This document shows positions 25,923-32,863 of a stretch of DNA of 36,981 nt, one piece after another. The stretch comes from DASXHZ01 sp036488085 (GTDB lineage Bacteria; Acidobacteriota; Thermoanaerobaculia; Gp7-AA8): positions 1 through 36,981 of the forward strand of contig DASXHZ010000016.1 in assembly GCA_036488085.1 (NCBI GenBank). Direction: 5' to 3'. How positions within the stretch are numbered: position 1 is the stretch's first letter; the number at the start of each line of letters is the position of its first letter. The position numbers and the translations under genes are program-made. The notes under the pieces were generated by a model. It did not search any database. It saw only the letters and a list, made by a program, of their open reading frames with translations, and was not told the origin of the DNA.

Positions 25923-28001
25923 TCAGTGGAATTGTGCCGCACCTGCGCGATCGCCGAGCGATTCGAGGATGTGCGCCGCGTACTCGCGCGCGATCTTGTT
26001 CGGGTTCGCTCGCACCATGGAGGCCATCGTCCGGCGCGCGCCGTCGAGATCTCCCATGAGGCCCGTCACCACGGCAAGGCCGGAATACGGCTCGAGGTCG
26101 TGAGGGAACAGCGCGATCTCGGCACGAAACGCCTCCGCCGCCTCGGGGTACCGTCGCAAGCGCGCGAGCGCATCGCCGCGGACGTACTGCAGCCCCTCGA
26201 CCGGAGGCGCGTTCTCGCGTTCTGCGCGCTCCGCCGTGCTCTGGAGCAGCGCGAGCGCGTCGGCCGGCCGGTTTTCCTGCGACTGGATTCGCGCGATCAG
26301 AACCGAGGCCGGAATGCGGGAGTAAGGATCGTTCTGCGCAACCTGCGCTTCGTCCTCCGCCGTCCGGTTGTCATTCCGCGCGAGCGCGATCCGGGCAAGC
26401 AGCATGTGCGCGCCGCCGGGGTTGGCCTTCATCGCGAGCTGCGCGTGTTGCGCCGCCTCGTCGTAACGCTTCATCTTCAAGAGTAGCGACCCGATCGACA
26501 GCCACGGCGCGAGCTCCGGCGACTGATCGGCGGCACGTTTATAGGCGGCGATCGCGTCGTCGTAACGCCCTTCGCGCTCGAGTGAAGTACCGTACTGGCT
26601 CCAGCCGTCGGCGAGATGCGGGTTCTGTGAGAGCACCTTCTCGAACAGCGGAATCGCTCGCTCGTCGTGCCCGTCGTGGGCGAGCGTGCCGGCGTGGAGG
26701 AGATCGGCGATCTCGCCGATGCGGTCCTTCGGATCGGGCAGCGGACCCGCCGTCGCCGCGGCCGTCGATCCGAGATAGCCGAGCGCGGAGAGTTTCTTCG
26801 CCTCCTCCGGATCGACGCGCGACGGCGACTCGAACGGGGTGACGCGCTGATCGAGGTCCTGCCGCATCGAGGCATAGACGCGCCGCTCGTCGCCGATGAT
26901 GTTCTTCCGCTCGCCGGGGTCGCGGACCACGTCGTACAGCTCCGAACGCGGCGCTTTGATGAACTCGAACTGGTGGTCGGTGAGCGAGTAGAGATCGCTC
27001 CAGCCGAGGTGAATACGACCGTAAAGGGTCTCGCTGTAGATGCGGCGATTGGCGTCGCGCTTCGCGAAGAGCGAGGTGCCGTCGAGGTGCACGGGTGCAG
27101 AGGTCGACGTCAGTTGCGCGACCGTGGGAAGGATGTCGACGAGGGCGACCGGATCGCCGATCGTCTCCCCTGCACGCGCCGACTTCGGAAGCTTCACGAC
27201 GAGCGGTACGTGGATCTCTTCGCGATAGAGGAAGATCCCATGCTCCGGATCGCCGTGCTCCGACAGCCCTTCGCCGTGGTCGGAGACGAAGACGATGATC
27301 GCTTTGTCGTAGATCCCGCGACTCTTCAGGAACGAGAGGAAGTCGCCGACGATGGCGTCGGCGGTGGCGATCTCGCCGTCGTACTTTGAGGCGTAACGCG
27401 AGAAGAACGGCTCGGGCGGCGTGTAGGGAGAGTGCGGCTCGTAGAGATGAAGGAAAAAGAAGAACGGGCCGGAGTCGTGCTGCCCGATCCATACTTTCGC
27501 GATCGTCTCCGTGATCGTTCCCGACCGTTGGAGGCCGCTGACCGGTTTCCCAGGGACGTTCTCGATTCGGTCGTCGTAGAAGTCGAACGGCTTCGCGAGG
27601 CCTGCCGAGCCTCGCAACACAAACGCAGACACCGCTGCTCCCGTGGCGTAGCCGGCGTCGTGGAGCATCGCCGGAAGCGTCGGCACCTTCGGATCGAGCG
27701 AATAGCCGATGTTGTTGCGCACGTGATTCGACGGCGGCAGCAGCCCGGTGAGCATCGCCGCGTGCGACGGAAGTGTGAGCGGCACCTGCGAGTAAGCGCT
27801 CGTGAAGAGAACGCCGTCGCGGCGGAGTGCGTCGAGAGCCGGCGTGTCGACGGCGCGGTAGCCGAACATCGGCAGATGGTCGGCACGCAGCGTGTCGATC
27901 GAGATGAGGATCACGGGAGCGCCGCGGTACGTCTCAGCTTCGTGACGTTTGCAACCGGCGACGGCCACCGCGCAGGCGAGAAGAAAAGCCGCCCGTTTCA
28001 C
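25923..28001 (-). CDS. Sulfatase-fold/TPR lipoprotein C (Thr nucleophile)
   Basis: A 692-aa paralogue of A and B. From the GTG at 28001 the lead is VKRAAFLLACAVAVAGC, a classical lipobox (VAGC, Cys17) whose length matches the leads of A (17) and B (16). An ATG at 28031 would add ten residues and cannot be excluded; no start has a strong ribosome-binding site. Starts further upstream are rejected because a terminator lies there. Catalytic parts: ISIDTLRADH (Asp36), VPLTLPSH (Thr76), HLYEPHSPYTP, YDGEIATAD, VSDHGEGLSEHG (Asp241, His242). The linker LSALGYLGS is followed by TPR-like repeats, including PHLADGWSQYGTSLEREGRY and ALLKMKRYDEA-type units. It is the first gene of a pair with B. Confidence 0.91.
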   Translation of the reverse strand: MKRAAFLLACAVAVAGCKRHEAETYRGAPVILISIDTLRADHLPMFGYRAVDTPALDALRRDGVLFTSAYSQVPLTLPSHAAMLTGLLPPSNHVRNNIGYSLDPKVPTLPAMLHDAGYATGAAVSAFVLRGSAGLAKPFDFYDDRIENVPGKPVSGLQRSGTITETIAKVWIGQHDSGPFFFFLHLYEPHSPYTPPEPFFSRYASKYDGEIATADAIVGDFLSFLKSRGIYDKAIIVFVSDHGEGLSEHGDPEHGIFLYREEIHVPLVVKLPKSARAGETIGDPVALVDILPTVAQLTSTSAPVHLDGTSLFAKRDANRRIYSETLYGRIHLGWSDLYSLTDHQFEFIKAPRSELYDVVRDPGERKNIIGDERRVYASMRQDLDQRVTPFESPSRVDPEEAKKLSALGYLGSTAAATAGPLPDPKDRIGEIADLLHAGTLAHDGHDERAIPLFEKVLSQNPHLADGWSQYGTSLEREGRYDDAIAAYKRAADQSPELAPWLSIGSLLLKMKRYDEAAQHAQLAMKANPGGAHMLLARIALARNDNRTAEDEAQVAQNDPYSRIPASVLIARIQSQENRPADALALLQSTAERAERENAPPVEGLQYVRGDALARLRRYPEAAEAFRAEIALFPHDLEPYSGLAVVTGLMGDLDGARRTMASMVRANPNKIAREYAAHILESLGDRAGAAQFH

Positions 28002-28042
28002 GCGCTCAGGTAAGCGGCAGGGGTTGGACATTATTTCGAGCT

Positions 28043-28075
28043 GAAAAAGAAGAGCCCCGCTTTTCAGCGGGGCTC
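28043..28075 (-). terminator. Rho-independent terminator of TonB receptor 2
   Basis: On the minus strand a 10-bp perfect stem (GAGCCCCGCT, 28075-28066, with AGCGGGGCTC, 28061-28052) with a four-base loop is followed by TCTTTTTCAG, a T-run. It lies 83 nt after the receptor stop codon and just before lipoprotein C, so it separates the receptor transcript from the lipoprotein pair. Confidence 0.9.
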
Positions 28076-28095
28076 GTTCCAACGGCAGTGAGGCA

Positions 28096-28150
28096 TGTCG
28101 GGGCGGCACTCAGCCGCACCGAGGACCGGCAAAGAGCCGGCCCTCTACAC
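28096..28150. repeat. Two-hairpin palindromic intergenic element, copy B
   Basis: Two adjacent hairpins: GCGGC-ACTCA-GCCGC (28103-28107 with 28113-28117) and CCGGC-AAAGA-GCCGG (28126-28130 with 28136-28140). It aligns with the reverse complement of 1751-1805 over its full length, with changes mainly at the loop-closing bases. It lies in the 3' untranslated region of TonB receptor 2, between the stop codon and the terminator. Confidence 0.7.
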
Positions 28151-28157
28151 GTTCAAA

Positions 28158-31100
28158 CTAGAAACGAACACCGAGCGACACGCGGTACGTACGCGGGAAC
28201 TGGACGTCGCCCGCGGTGCCTCGGCCGAGCGTTCCGCCCGACGGGTTGACCGGCTGGCCGAACTGCGGACCGAGCACGTAGTTCACGCCTTCCACCGGCG
28301 TGTCGGTGAACGGGTTGAAGCCCGCACACCGCTTGCCGGCGTTCGCGCCCGTGGTCTGAGCGCAGTTCGCGTTGAACGCCGTGAGCACGGTGGTGTTGAC
28401 GCCCGTGACGCCCTGTCGATTGAAGACGTTGAAGGCCTTCAGCTCGACAAAGAAGTTCGCTCGCGAGACCGGAATCGACCAGTTGACCGCGAGGTCATCC
28501 GCCTGGATGTTGTCCGTGCGGAACGCACCGCGCTGGCTGAAGTAGTAGTTGCCCGTCAGCGAGCTGTAGATGTGCACCGGGTCGTACCCGAAGGTGTTCT
28601 GAGTGCACGTTGGGCAGCGGCTGTTCTGCACGAGATAAATCGACCCGACCGCCGAGTACGGCGTGCCGGAGTCATAGCGATGCAGCCAGGAGAAGTTCCA
28701 GTTGCCGATCCGCGAAGGCTGATCGTAGCTGGCCCAGAGACGAACCTTGTTCGGCTGGTCCTGCGAGAGACGGCCGACCGGATTGTTGTTTGCGAAGCCG
28801 AAGAACTCCGGGTAGTAACCGGGACCCGCCGAGACGAACGGTCCGCCGCCCGAGTTCTCGCCGGTGATGTTGCCGACGAGGCGCGAGTGCGTCCAGTTGC
28901 CGCCGATGTCGAGGCGTGTGAGCGCCTTGTAATCGCCCTGCAGGATGATCGCGTGGTAGTTACGAACGAAGTCGTTGGTGTTCTCGACGACGTTGAGATC
29001 GAACGGAATACCGGCGAGCGGGTCGAGAACCTTCCCGGTGGTCGTGTTGACGATCTGCGTGTAGAAGTTGTTCCACTTGCGGTACTGATAGTCGGCGCGG
29101 AGGAACGCGCGCGGCGAGAGCTGGAAGCCGGCGCCGGCGGTCCACTCCTTCACGCCCGGCGACTTGAGCGAGCCGTTGAGGACCGTTGAAACGCCCGAGG
29201 TGAGACCGCCGCCAAGGAACGACTTGTTGGCCGTCCCGCCGATGCTGTTGAACCACTGGAAGACCTGCTGGTCCATCTGGGCCGGCGTCACATTGATGAT
29301 CGGATCACCGTAGTAATACCAGTACTGATAGGAACCGGCGCCGGCCGGCGAGGTGACGTCGGCGACGTTGCCTTCCGCGATCTTCGACACGTACTCGCTG
29401 TAGCTCGCGTTCAGGCGGACCTTGCCGTTACCCGCCACGTCAAAGATGGCGCCTAGGCGCGGGCTGATCTTCGAGTCATTGGCGATCTGCGCGCCGCCCT
29501 GGTTCGTCGCGTGGTTCTTGTCGTACCGCGCGCCGATGTTGAAGCTCCAGTGCGAGCCGAAATCCCACTTGTCGTTGGCGAAGAGCGAACGGGTGTTCAG
29601 GCGGTTCCCCTGCGAGGCCTGGAGAATCGGGAACCAAATCAGGAGGCCCTCGCCCGGGTTCATCGTGAGCAGGAGCTGACCGTTCGCGTCGCGCGACGGC
29701 GTTCCGTAGTCATACATGATGAAGTTCGAGCCCGACTGCTCGTTGTTGCCCTTCAGGTAGTCGGTGTAGTCCTCGACGCCGACCGAAAAGTTGTGGGTAC
29801 CGAAGTTCTTCGGCGACCAGAAGTACGTGCCTTTCAGCTTTGCGTTCTGGTTGTTGCGCTGCTCGGACGCGCTGCAACTGCCGCAGAAGAGCGGGTTGTT
29901 GGCGTAGGCGCCCGCCTGGATGACGTTGATCGGCGTATTCGTCTCGGGAGGACCCGGGACGCCGCCGCCGCCAACGAAGCTGAAGAGCTGCTTGGCGTAG
30001 TTGCCCTCGACGAAGAAGTTCTTCGTGATCACGCCGTCGTAATTCAATGTGTAAAACTTGTTCGGGAGCGAGCGCGGCGCCTGGAGGGCGGACGGCTCGA
30101 GACACCCACCCTGGCAGTTGCCGACCTGCTTGCGGTCGATGTCGAAGTAGCTGCCGGAGAGCGAGTGGTTGCTCGTGATCTGCCCCGTGAGCTTCAGTTC
30201 GAGGCGACGCTCCATGTCGGTCGAGGTGTAGGGAGTCGAGAGCGTCTCACCCGGCAGACGGGTGAAGTTCTCCGGGCTCGAGATGTTGAAGTAACGGCCG
30301 GCGCCGAAGAACCAGAGACGGTCCTTCGCGATCGGTCCGCCGAGCGTCCCTTCGTAGTTCGACTCCAGCTTGTTCGACGTGATCGTGAACGGCGCGAACT
30401 TCGTCTGCGAGGTCCAACTCGGACGCTCGACGGTGTCGCGCAAGCTGCCAGTCAGCGTGTTGCCGCCGGTCTTCGAGACCGCCGTGACGACGCCGCCCGT
30501 GAACCGGCCGAACTCCGACGAGATCGCGCCCGTCTGCACCGTGGTCTCCTGCAGCGCGTCTTCGATGAAGAGGTTCTGCGGCTGGCCGCGGAGCACTTCG
30601 TTGACCACCGCGCCGTCGACGTAATACGTGCTGTCGTACGACTGGCCGCCGGCGATGATCAGACCGCCGTTCGGGCCGGTCGGCGTGACGTTCGGCGCGA
30701 GGTTGGTCGTCGCGACGAGCGTCCGGCCCATCGGCAGGTTGTCGACGAGGTGTGCGGTGATGTTGGTCTGCACCTGCTGCGTCTCGAGCACCGCCGGCGC
30801 GCTCGCCGTGACCGTGATCGACTCCGAAACGGCGGACACCTTCATGTCGGCATCGGAGCGCGACGTCTGAGACACACTGACCTTCACGCTGTGCGTGACC
30901 GTCTGCAAGCCTTCCAGCATGAATGAAGCGGTGTAGTCGCCCGGAGGGAGACCCTGGAAGTTGTACGCGCCGTTCGAATCGGTGACCGTCGTGCGGGTCC
31001 CCTGCAGCGTTGGCGCTGCAATGGTGACCGTCACGCCCGGAAGCGGCGCACCCCCCGTCGTCACCGTGCCCGTCAGGTTACCGGTCGTGAGCTGCGCGAA

Positions 31101-31160
31101 CGCGCTGACACTCACGAGCAGTAGCACCGACAAGGCTGCTAATAGTCGCTGAAGCTTCAT
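28158..31160 (-). CDS. Oar-like TonB-dependent outer-membrane receptor 2
   Basis: A 1000-aa outer-membrane receptor, paralogous to receptor 1. Signal peptide 1-22 (cut after AFA), carboxypeptidase-regulatory-like domain about 25-108 (LTGTVTTGGAPLPGVTVTI... LPPGDYTASFMLEG), plug about 112-240 (DNLPMGR, YYVDGAVVNEVLRG, EDALQETTVQTGAISSEFG, GGVVTAVSKTGGNTLTG), and a long barrel ending VSLGVRF. Cys pairs at FCGSC, CQGGC and CPTC match or resemble those in receptor 1 and probably form loop disulfides. The start at 31160 is fixed by AGGAGGAG two bases upstream; the longer frame from 31319 includes promoter sequence. It is followed by a palindromic element and a terminator. The leader has a LexA-box-like palindrome 44 nt upstream of the start. 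The ligand is unknown. Confidence 0.94.
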   Translation of the reverse strand: MKLQRLLAALSVLLLVSVSAFAQLTTGNLTGTVTTGGAPLPGVTVTIAAPTLQGTRTTVTDSNGAYNFQGLPPGDYTASFMLEGLQTVTHSVKVSVSQTSRSDADMKVSAVSESITVTASAPAVLETQQVQTNITAHLVDNLPMGRTLVATTNLAPNVTPTGPNGGLIIAGGQSYDSTYYVDGAVVNEVLRGQPQNLFIEDALQETTVQTGAISSEFGRFTGGVVTAVSKTGGNTLTGSLRDTVERPSWTSQTKFAPFTITSNKLESNYEGTLGGPIAKDRLWFFGAGRYFNISSPENFTRLPGETLSTPYTSTDMERRLELKLTGQITSNHSLSGSYFDIDRKQVGNCQGGCLEPSALQAPRSLPNKFYTLNYDGVITKNFFVEGNYAKQLFSFVGGGGVPGPPETNTPINVIQAGAYANNPLFCGSCSASEQRNNQNAKLKGTYFWSPKNFGTHNFSVGVEDYTDYLKGNNEQSGSNFIMYDYGTPSRDANGQLLLTMNPGEGLLIWFPILQASQGNRLNTRSLFANDKWDFGSHWSFNIGARYDKNHATNQGGAQIANDSKISPRLGAIFDVAGNGKVRLNASYSEYVSKIAEGNVADVTSPAGAGSYQYWYYYGDPIINVTPAQMDQQVFQWFNSIGGTANKSFLGGGLTSGVSTVLNGSLKSPGVKEWTAGAGFQLSPRAFLRADYQYRKWNNFYTQIVNTTTGKVLDPLAGIPFDLNVVENTNDFVRNYHAIILQGDYKALTRLDIGGNWTHSRLVGNITGENSGGGPFVSAGPGYYPEFFGFANNNPVGRLSQDQPNKVRLWASYDQPSRIGNWNFSWLHRYDSGTPYSAVGSIYLVQNSRCPTCTQNTFGYDPVHIYSSLTGNYYFSQRGAFRTDNIQADDLAVNWSIPVSRANFFVELKAFNVFNRQGVTGVNTTVLTAFNANCAQTTGANAGKRCAGFNPFTDTPVEGVNYVLGPQFGQPVNPSGGTLGRGTAGDVQFPRTYRVSLGVRF

Positions 31161-31162
31161 TA

Positions 31163-31170
31163 CTCCTCCT
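31163..31170 (-). promoter_or_regulatory. Strong ribosome-binding site that fixes the start of TonB receptor 2
   Basis: AGGAGGAG on the minus strand, two bases before the ATG at 31160. The spacing and sequence are the same as for receptor 1, consistent with the two genes descending from a common ancestor with its leader. Confidence 0.85.
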
Positions 31171-31204
31171 TTTTCGGGTCTTGCGAACTGCTCAGTCTGC
31201 AAAG

Positions 31205-31218
31205 CGAACATGTGTTCG
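31205..31218. promoter_or_regulatory. LexA-box-like palindrome in the leader of TonB receptor 2
   Basis: CGAACATGTGTTCG, 6-bp inverted arms around two bases, matches the Gram-positive-type SOS box (CGAAC-N4-GTTCG, also written CGAACRNRYGTTYC) at all fixed positions but the last. It lies 44 nt upstream of the receptor start codon, where a bound repressor could block transcription. Whether this organism's LexA recognises that sequence is unknown. Confidence 0.45.
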
Positions 31219-31248
31219 GTTTTGCAGAAAGACGACCGGCATGCCTCT

Positions 31249-31268
31249 TTTTCACAACGTGTTGAAAA
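31249..31268. promoter_or_regulatory. Imperfect 20-bp palindrome, possible operator
   Basis: TTTTCACAACGTGTTGAAAA has complementary outer arms TTTTCA/TGAAAA and a central ACGT, with 16 of 20 positions symmetric. It lies 30 nt further upstream of the receptor than the LexA-like box. Regulatory function is inference. Confidence 0.3.
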
Positions 31269-31465
31269 GACAGCGCGTGAGGTGCTCACACGGCTGTGCT
31301 TGCAAACGGCGCAATCCAAATGACTGCAGAATTGCGTTCGAAACTTTGAAGAACGTGCCGCCGCGGCTGCTAAATAACTACCGCTCGGGCAACGGCGCGG
31401 GAGTGTAGCGCACTATTTTGGAGCCTCGGTCACCGAGTTGTGACGTCTCGAAAGGGACCGTTGTC

Positions 31466-32863
31466 TCAGTTCGCGAGGATCCACGTGATCGCCGCCACCG
31501 CCGCCACGTCTTCGCTGAGATCCTTCGGATCGATCTTATCGAGCGTGTCGGCCGGACTGTGGTGGTAGTCGAAGTAGTGCAGGGGATCGGGCACGAAGCC
31601 GAAGCCGATCACGCCCGCATCGGTCAGCGGCGAGGTGTCGGCTCCCGTCTCGCTCTCGGTAGAGAAATGATCGGCGTGGACGCGGGCGAGCGCCTTCGCC
31701 TTCGCTTCGAACGCCGTGAGCGCATCGCCTTTCAGCGTCGTGTCGAAACCGGTCGGCGCCGCGGCGCCCGAATCGGTCTCGATCGCGGCGACATGCTTCT
31801 CTTTCCCGTGCGCGGCCGCGTAACCGCGTCCGCCGCGCAGCCCGTTCTCCTCGTTCATGAACAACACGCAGCGGATCGTCCGCTTCGGCGTCAACCCCAG
31901 CTCTTTAATCAGGTGGAGCGTCTCCATCGACATGGCGACGCCGCCTCCATCGTCGATTGCACCCGTACCGAGGTCCCACGAATCGAGGTGACCGCCGACG
32001 AGCACGATTTCCTCGGGGAACTCGCTGCCGCGGATCTCGGCGACGACGTTCGCCGACTCGACATCGGGCAGCGTCTTCGGCGTCAGCACGAGATGCATCC
32101 GCACCTTCTGACCCTTCGCCAGGAGTCGATGCAGGAGCATCGCATCCTCGGCCGCCATCGCAGCCGTCGGGATCTTCGGCACGTTCGCGTCGTAGCGCAT
32201 CGCGCCCGTGTGCGGCGTCCGCAGCGATGCCGATCCAACGGAGCGGATGACGGCGGCGAAAGCGCCATACTCCGCGGCGCGTGCGGCGCCGGAGGTGCGG
32301 AACTCGACCGCGCGGCGGTACGCCTCGAATGAGCGTCCGCTGCGGACGAGCTCCATGTCCATCGGATTGTTGTAATAGACGATCTTCCCTTTGACCTTCG
32401 CACCGAGCTGCTTCAGCTCATCGTAGGAGCTGACTTCCACGACATCCGCCGTGATGCCGCTCGCCGGCGTCGCGACCGAGCCGCCGAGGGCCGTGAGGAC
32501 GATCTTTTGATTGTTGTGAGAGACGAGCGACGCACGCTCTTCGCCGCGCACCCAGTGCGGCACCATCACCTTCTCGTCGCGGACGTCGATCCCCCACTCG
32601 CGAAATCGCGCGGTCGTGTACTGCACCGCGACCGCCGCGTTGCGCGATCCCGTCAGCCGCGGCCCGATCTCGTCCGTGAGGTGCGCGAGCGTCTCCCACG
32701 CGCTATTCGATGTGATCGCATGCTCGATGATGACATCGGTACCGAGTGTTTGCGCGAACAGCGGAAGAGTGACAGCGCAGAGTGCGGAGCGCAGAGCGCA
32801 GAAGAAGAATCGCCGTGAAGCTTTTCTGCGCTCTGCCCGCTGCACTCTGCCGTCTCGTCTCAT
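31466..32863 (-). CDS. M28 family zinc peptidase, carboxypeptidase Q-like, exported
   Basis: A 465-aa di-zinc exopeptidase with a signal peptide (SRRFFFCALRSALCAVTLPLFAQ) and an inserted PA-like domain (about 130-270). Zinc ligands in order: His292 in GGHLDSWD, Asp304 in AIDDGGG, Glu338/339 in MNEENG, Asp364 in ETDSG, and His435 in DYHHSPADT, the pattern seen in PGCP/carboxypeptidase Q proteins. It probably trims peptides or dipeptides in the periplasm. Its ATG follows the TAG stop of the aldehyde dehydrogenase gene with no base between, and GGAAGAG lies 6 nt upstream inside that gene, so the two are translationally coupled. The signal-peptide codons are built from a repeat that forms a large hairpin (32777-32850), which is unusual. 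Confidence 0.93.
   Translation of the reverse strand: MRRDGRVQRAERRKASRRFFFCALRSALCAVTLPLFAQTLGTDVIIEHAITSNSAWETLAHLTDEIGPRLTGSRNAAVAVQYTTARFREWGIDVRDEKVMVPHWVRGEERASLVSHNNQKIVLTALGGSVATPASGITADVVEVSSYDELKQLGAKVKGKIVYYNNPMDMELVRSGRSFEAYRRAVEFRTSGAARAAEYGAFAAVIRSVGSASLRTPHTGAMRYDANVPKIPTAAMAAEDAMLLHRLLAKGQKVRMHLVLTPKTLPDVESANVVAEIRGSEFPEEIVLVGGHLDSWDLGTGAIDDGGGVAMSMETLHLIKELGLTPKRTIRCVLFMNEENGLRGGRGYAAAHGKEKHVAAIETDSGAAAPTGFDTTLKGDALTAFEAKAKALARVHADHFSTESETGADTSPLTDAGVIGFGFVPDPLHYFDYHHSPADTLDKIDPKDLSEDVAAVAAITWILAN
32777..32850. repeat. Large inverted repeat of GCAGAG-type units inside a signal-peptide coding region
   Basis: The left arm (32777-32804) is GCAGAGTGC, five bases, then GCAGAGCGCAGAA. 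The right arm (32821-32850, read as reverse complement) is the same two blocks separated by a different five bases. The loop is 16 nt. In the mRNA this gives a 13-bp inner stem, an internal loop and a 9-bp outer stem, spanning about nucleotides +14 to +87 of the M28 gene. The block sequence is low-complexity (GCAGAG repeated) and looks like a dispersed repeat that became coding. Confidence 0.75.

Larger units (their letters stand above)
31161..31465. other. 305-nt intergenic region upstream of TonB receptor 2
   Basis: No gene is supported. It separates two minus-strand genes, the M28 peptidase upstream and the receptor downstream, and should hold the receptor promoter. Visible are the ribosome-binding site (31163-31170), a LexA-box-like palindrome (31205-31218) and a longer imperfect palindrome (31249-31268). 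I find no promoter with both boxes convincing and no terminator hairpin with a T-run after the M28 gene. Confidence 0.5.

Noticed and set aside
28002..28109. Upstream starts for lipoprotein C
   Set aside because: The extension to 28109 contains the receptor terminator. The ATG at 28031 remains possible but gives a longer lead than in the paralogues.
28095..30926. Long plus-strand open frames (364 and 471 codons) antisense to TonB receptor 2
   Set aside because: Low-complexity Arg/Val/Glu composition and full overlap with a well-supported receptor gene.
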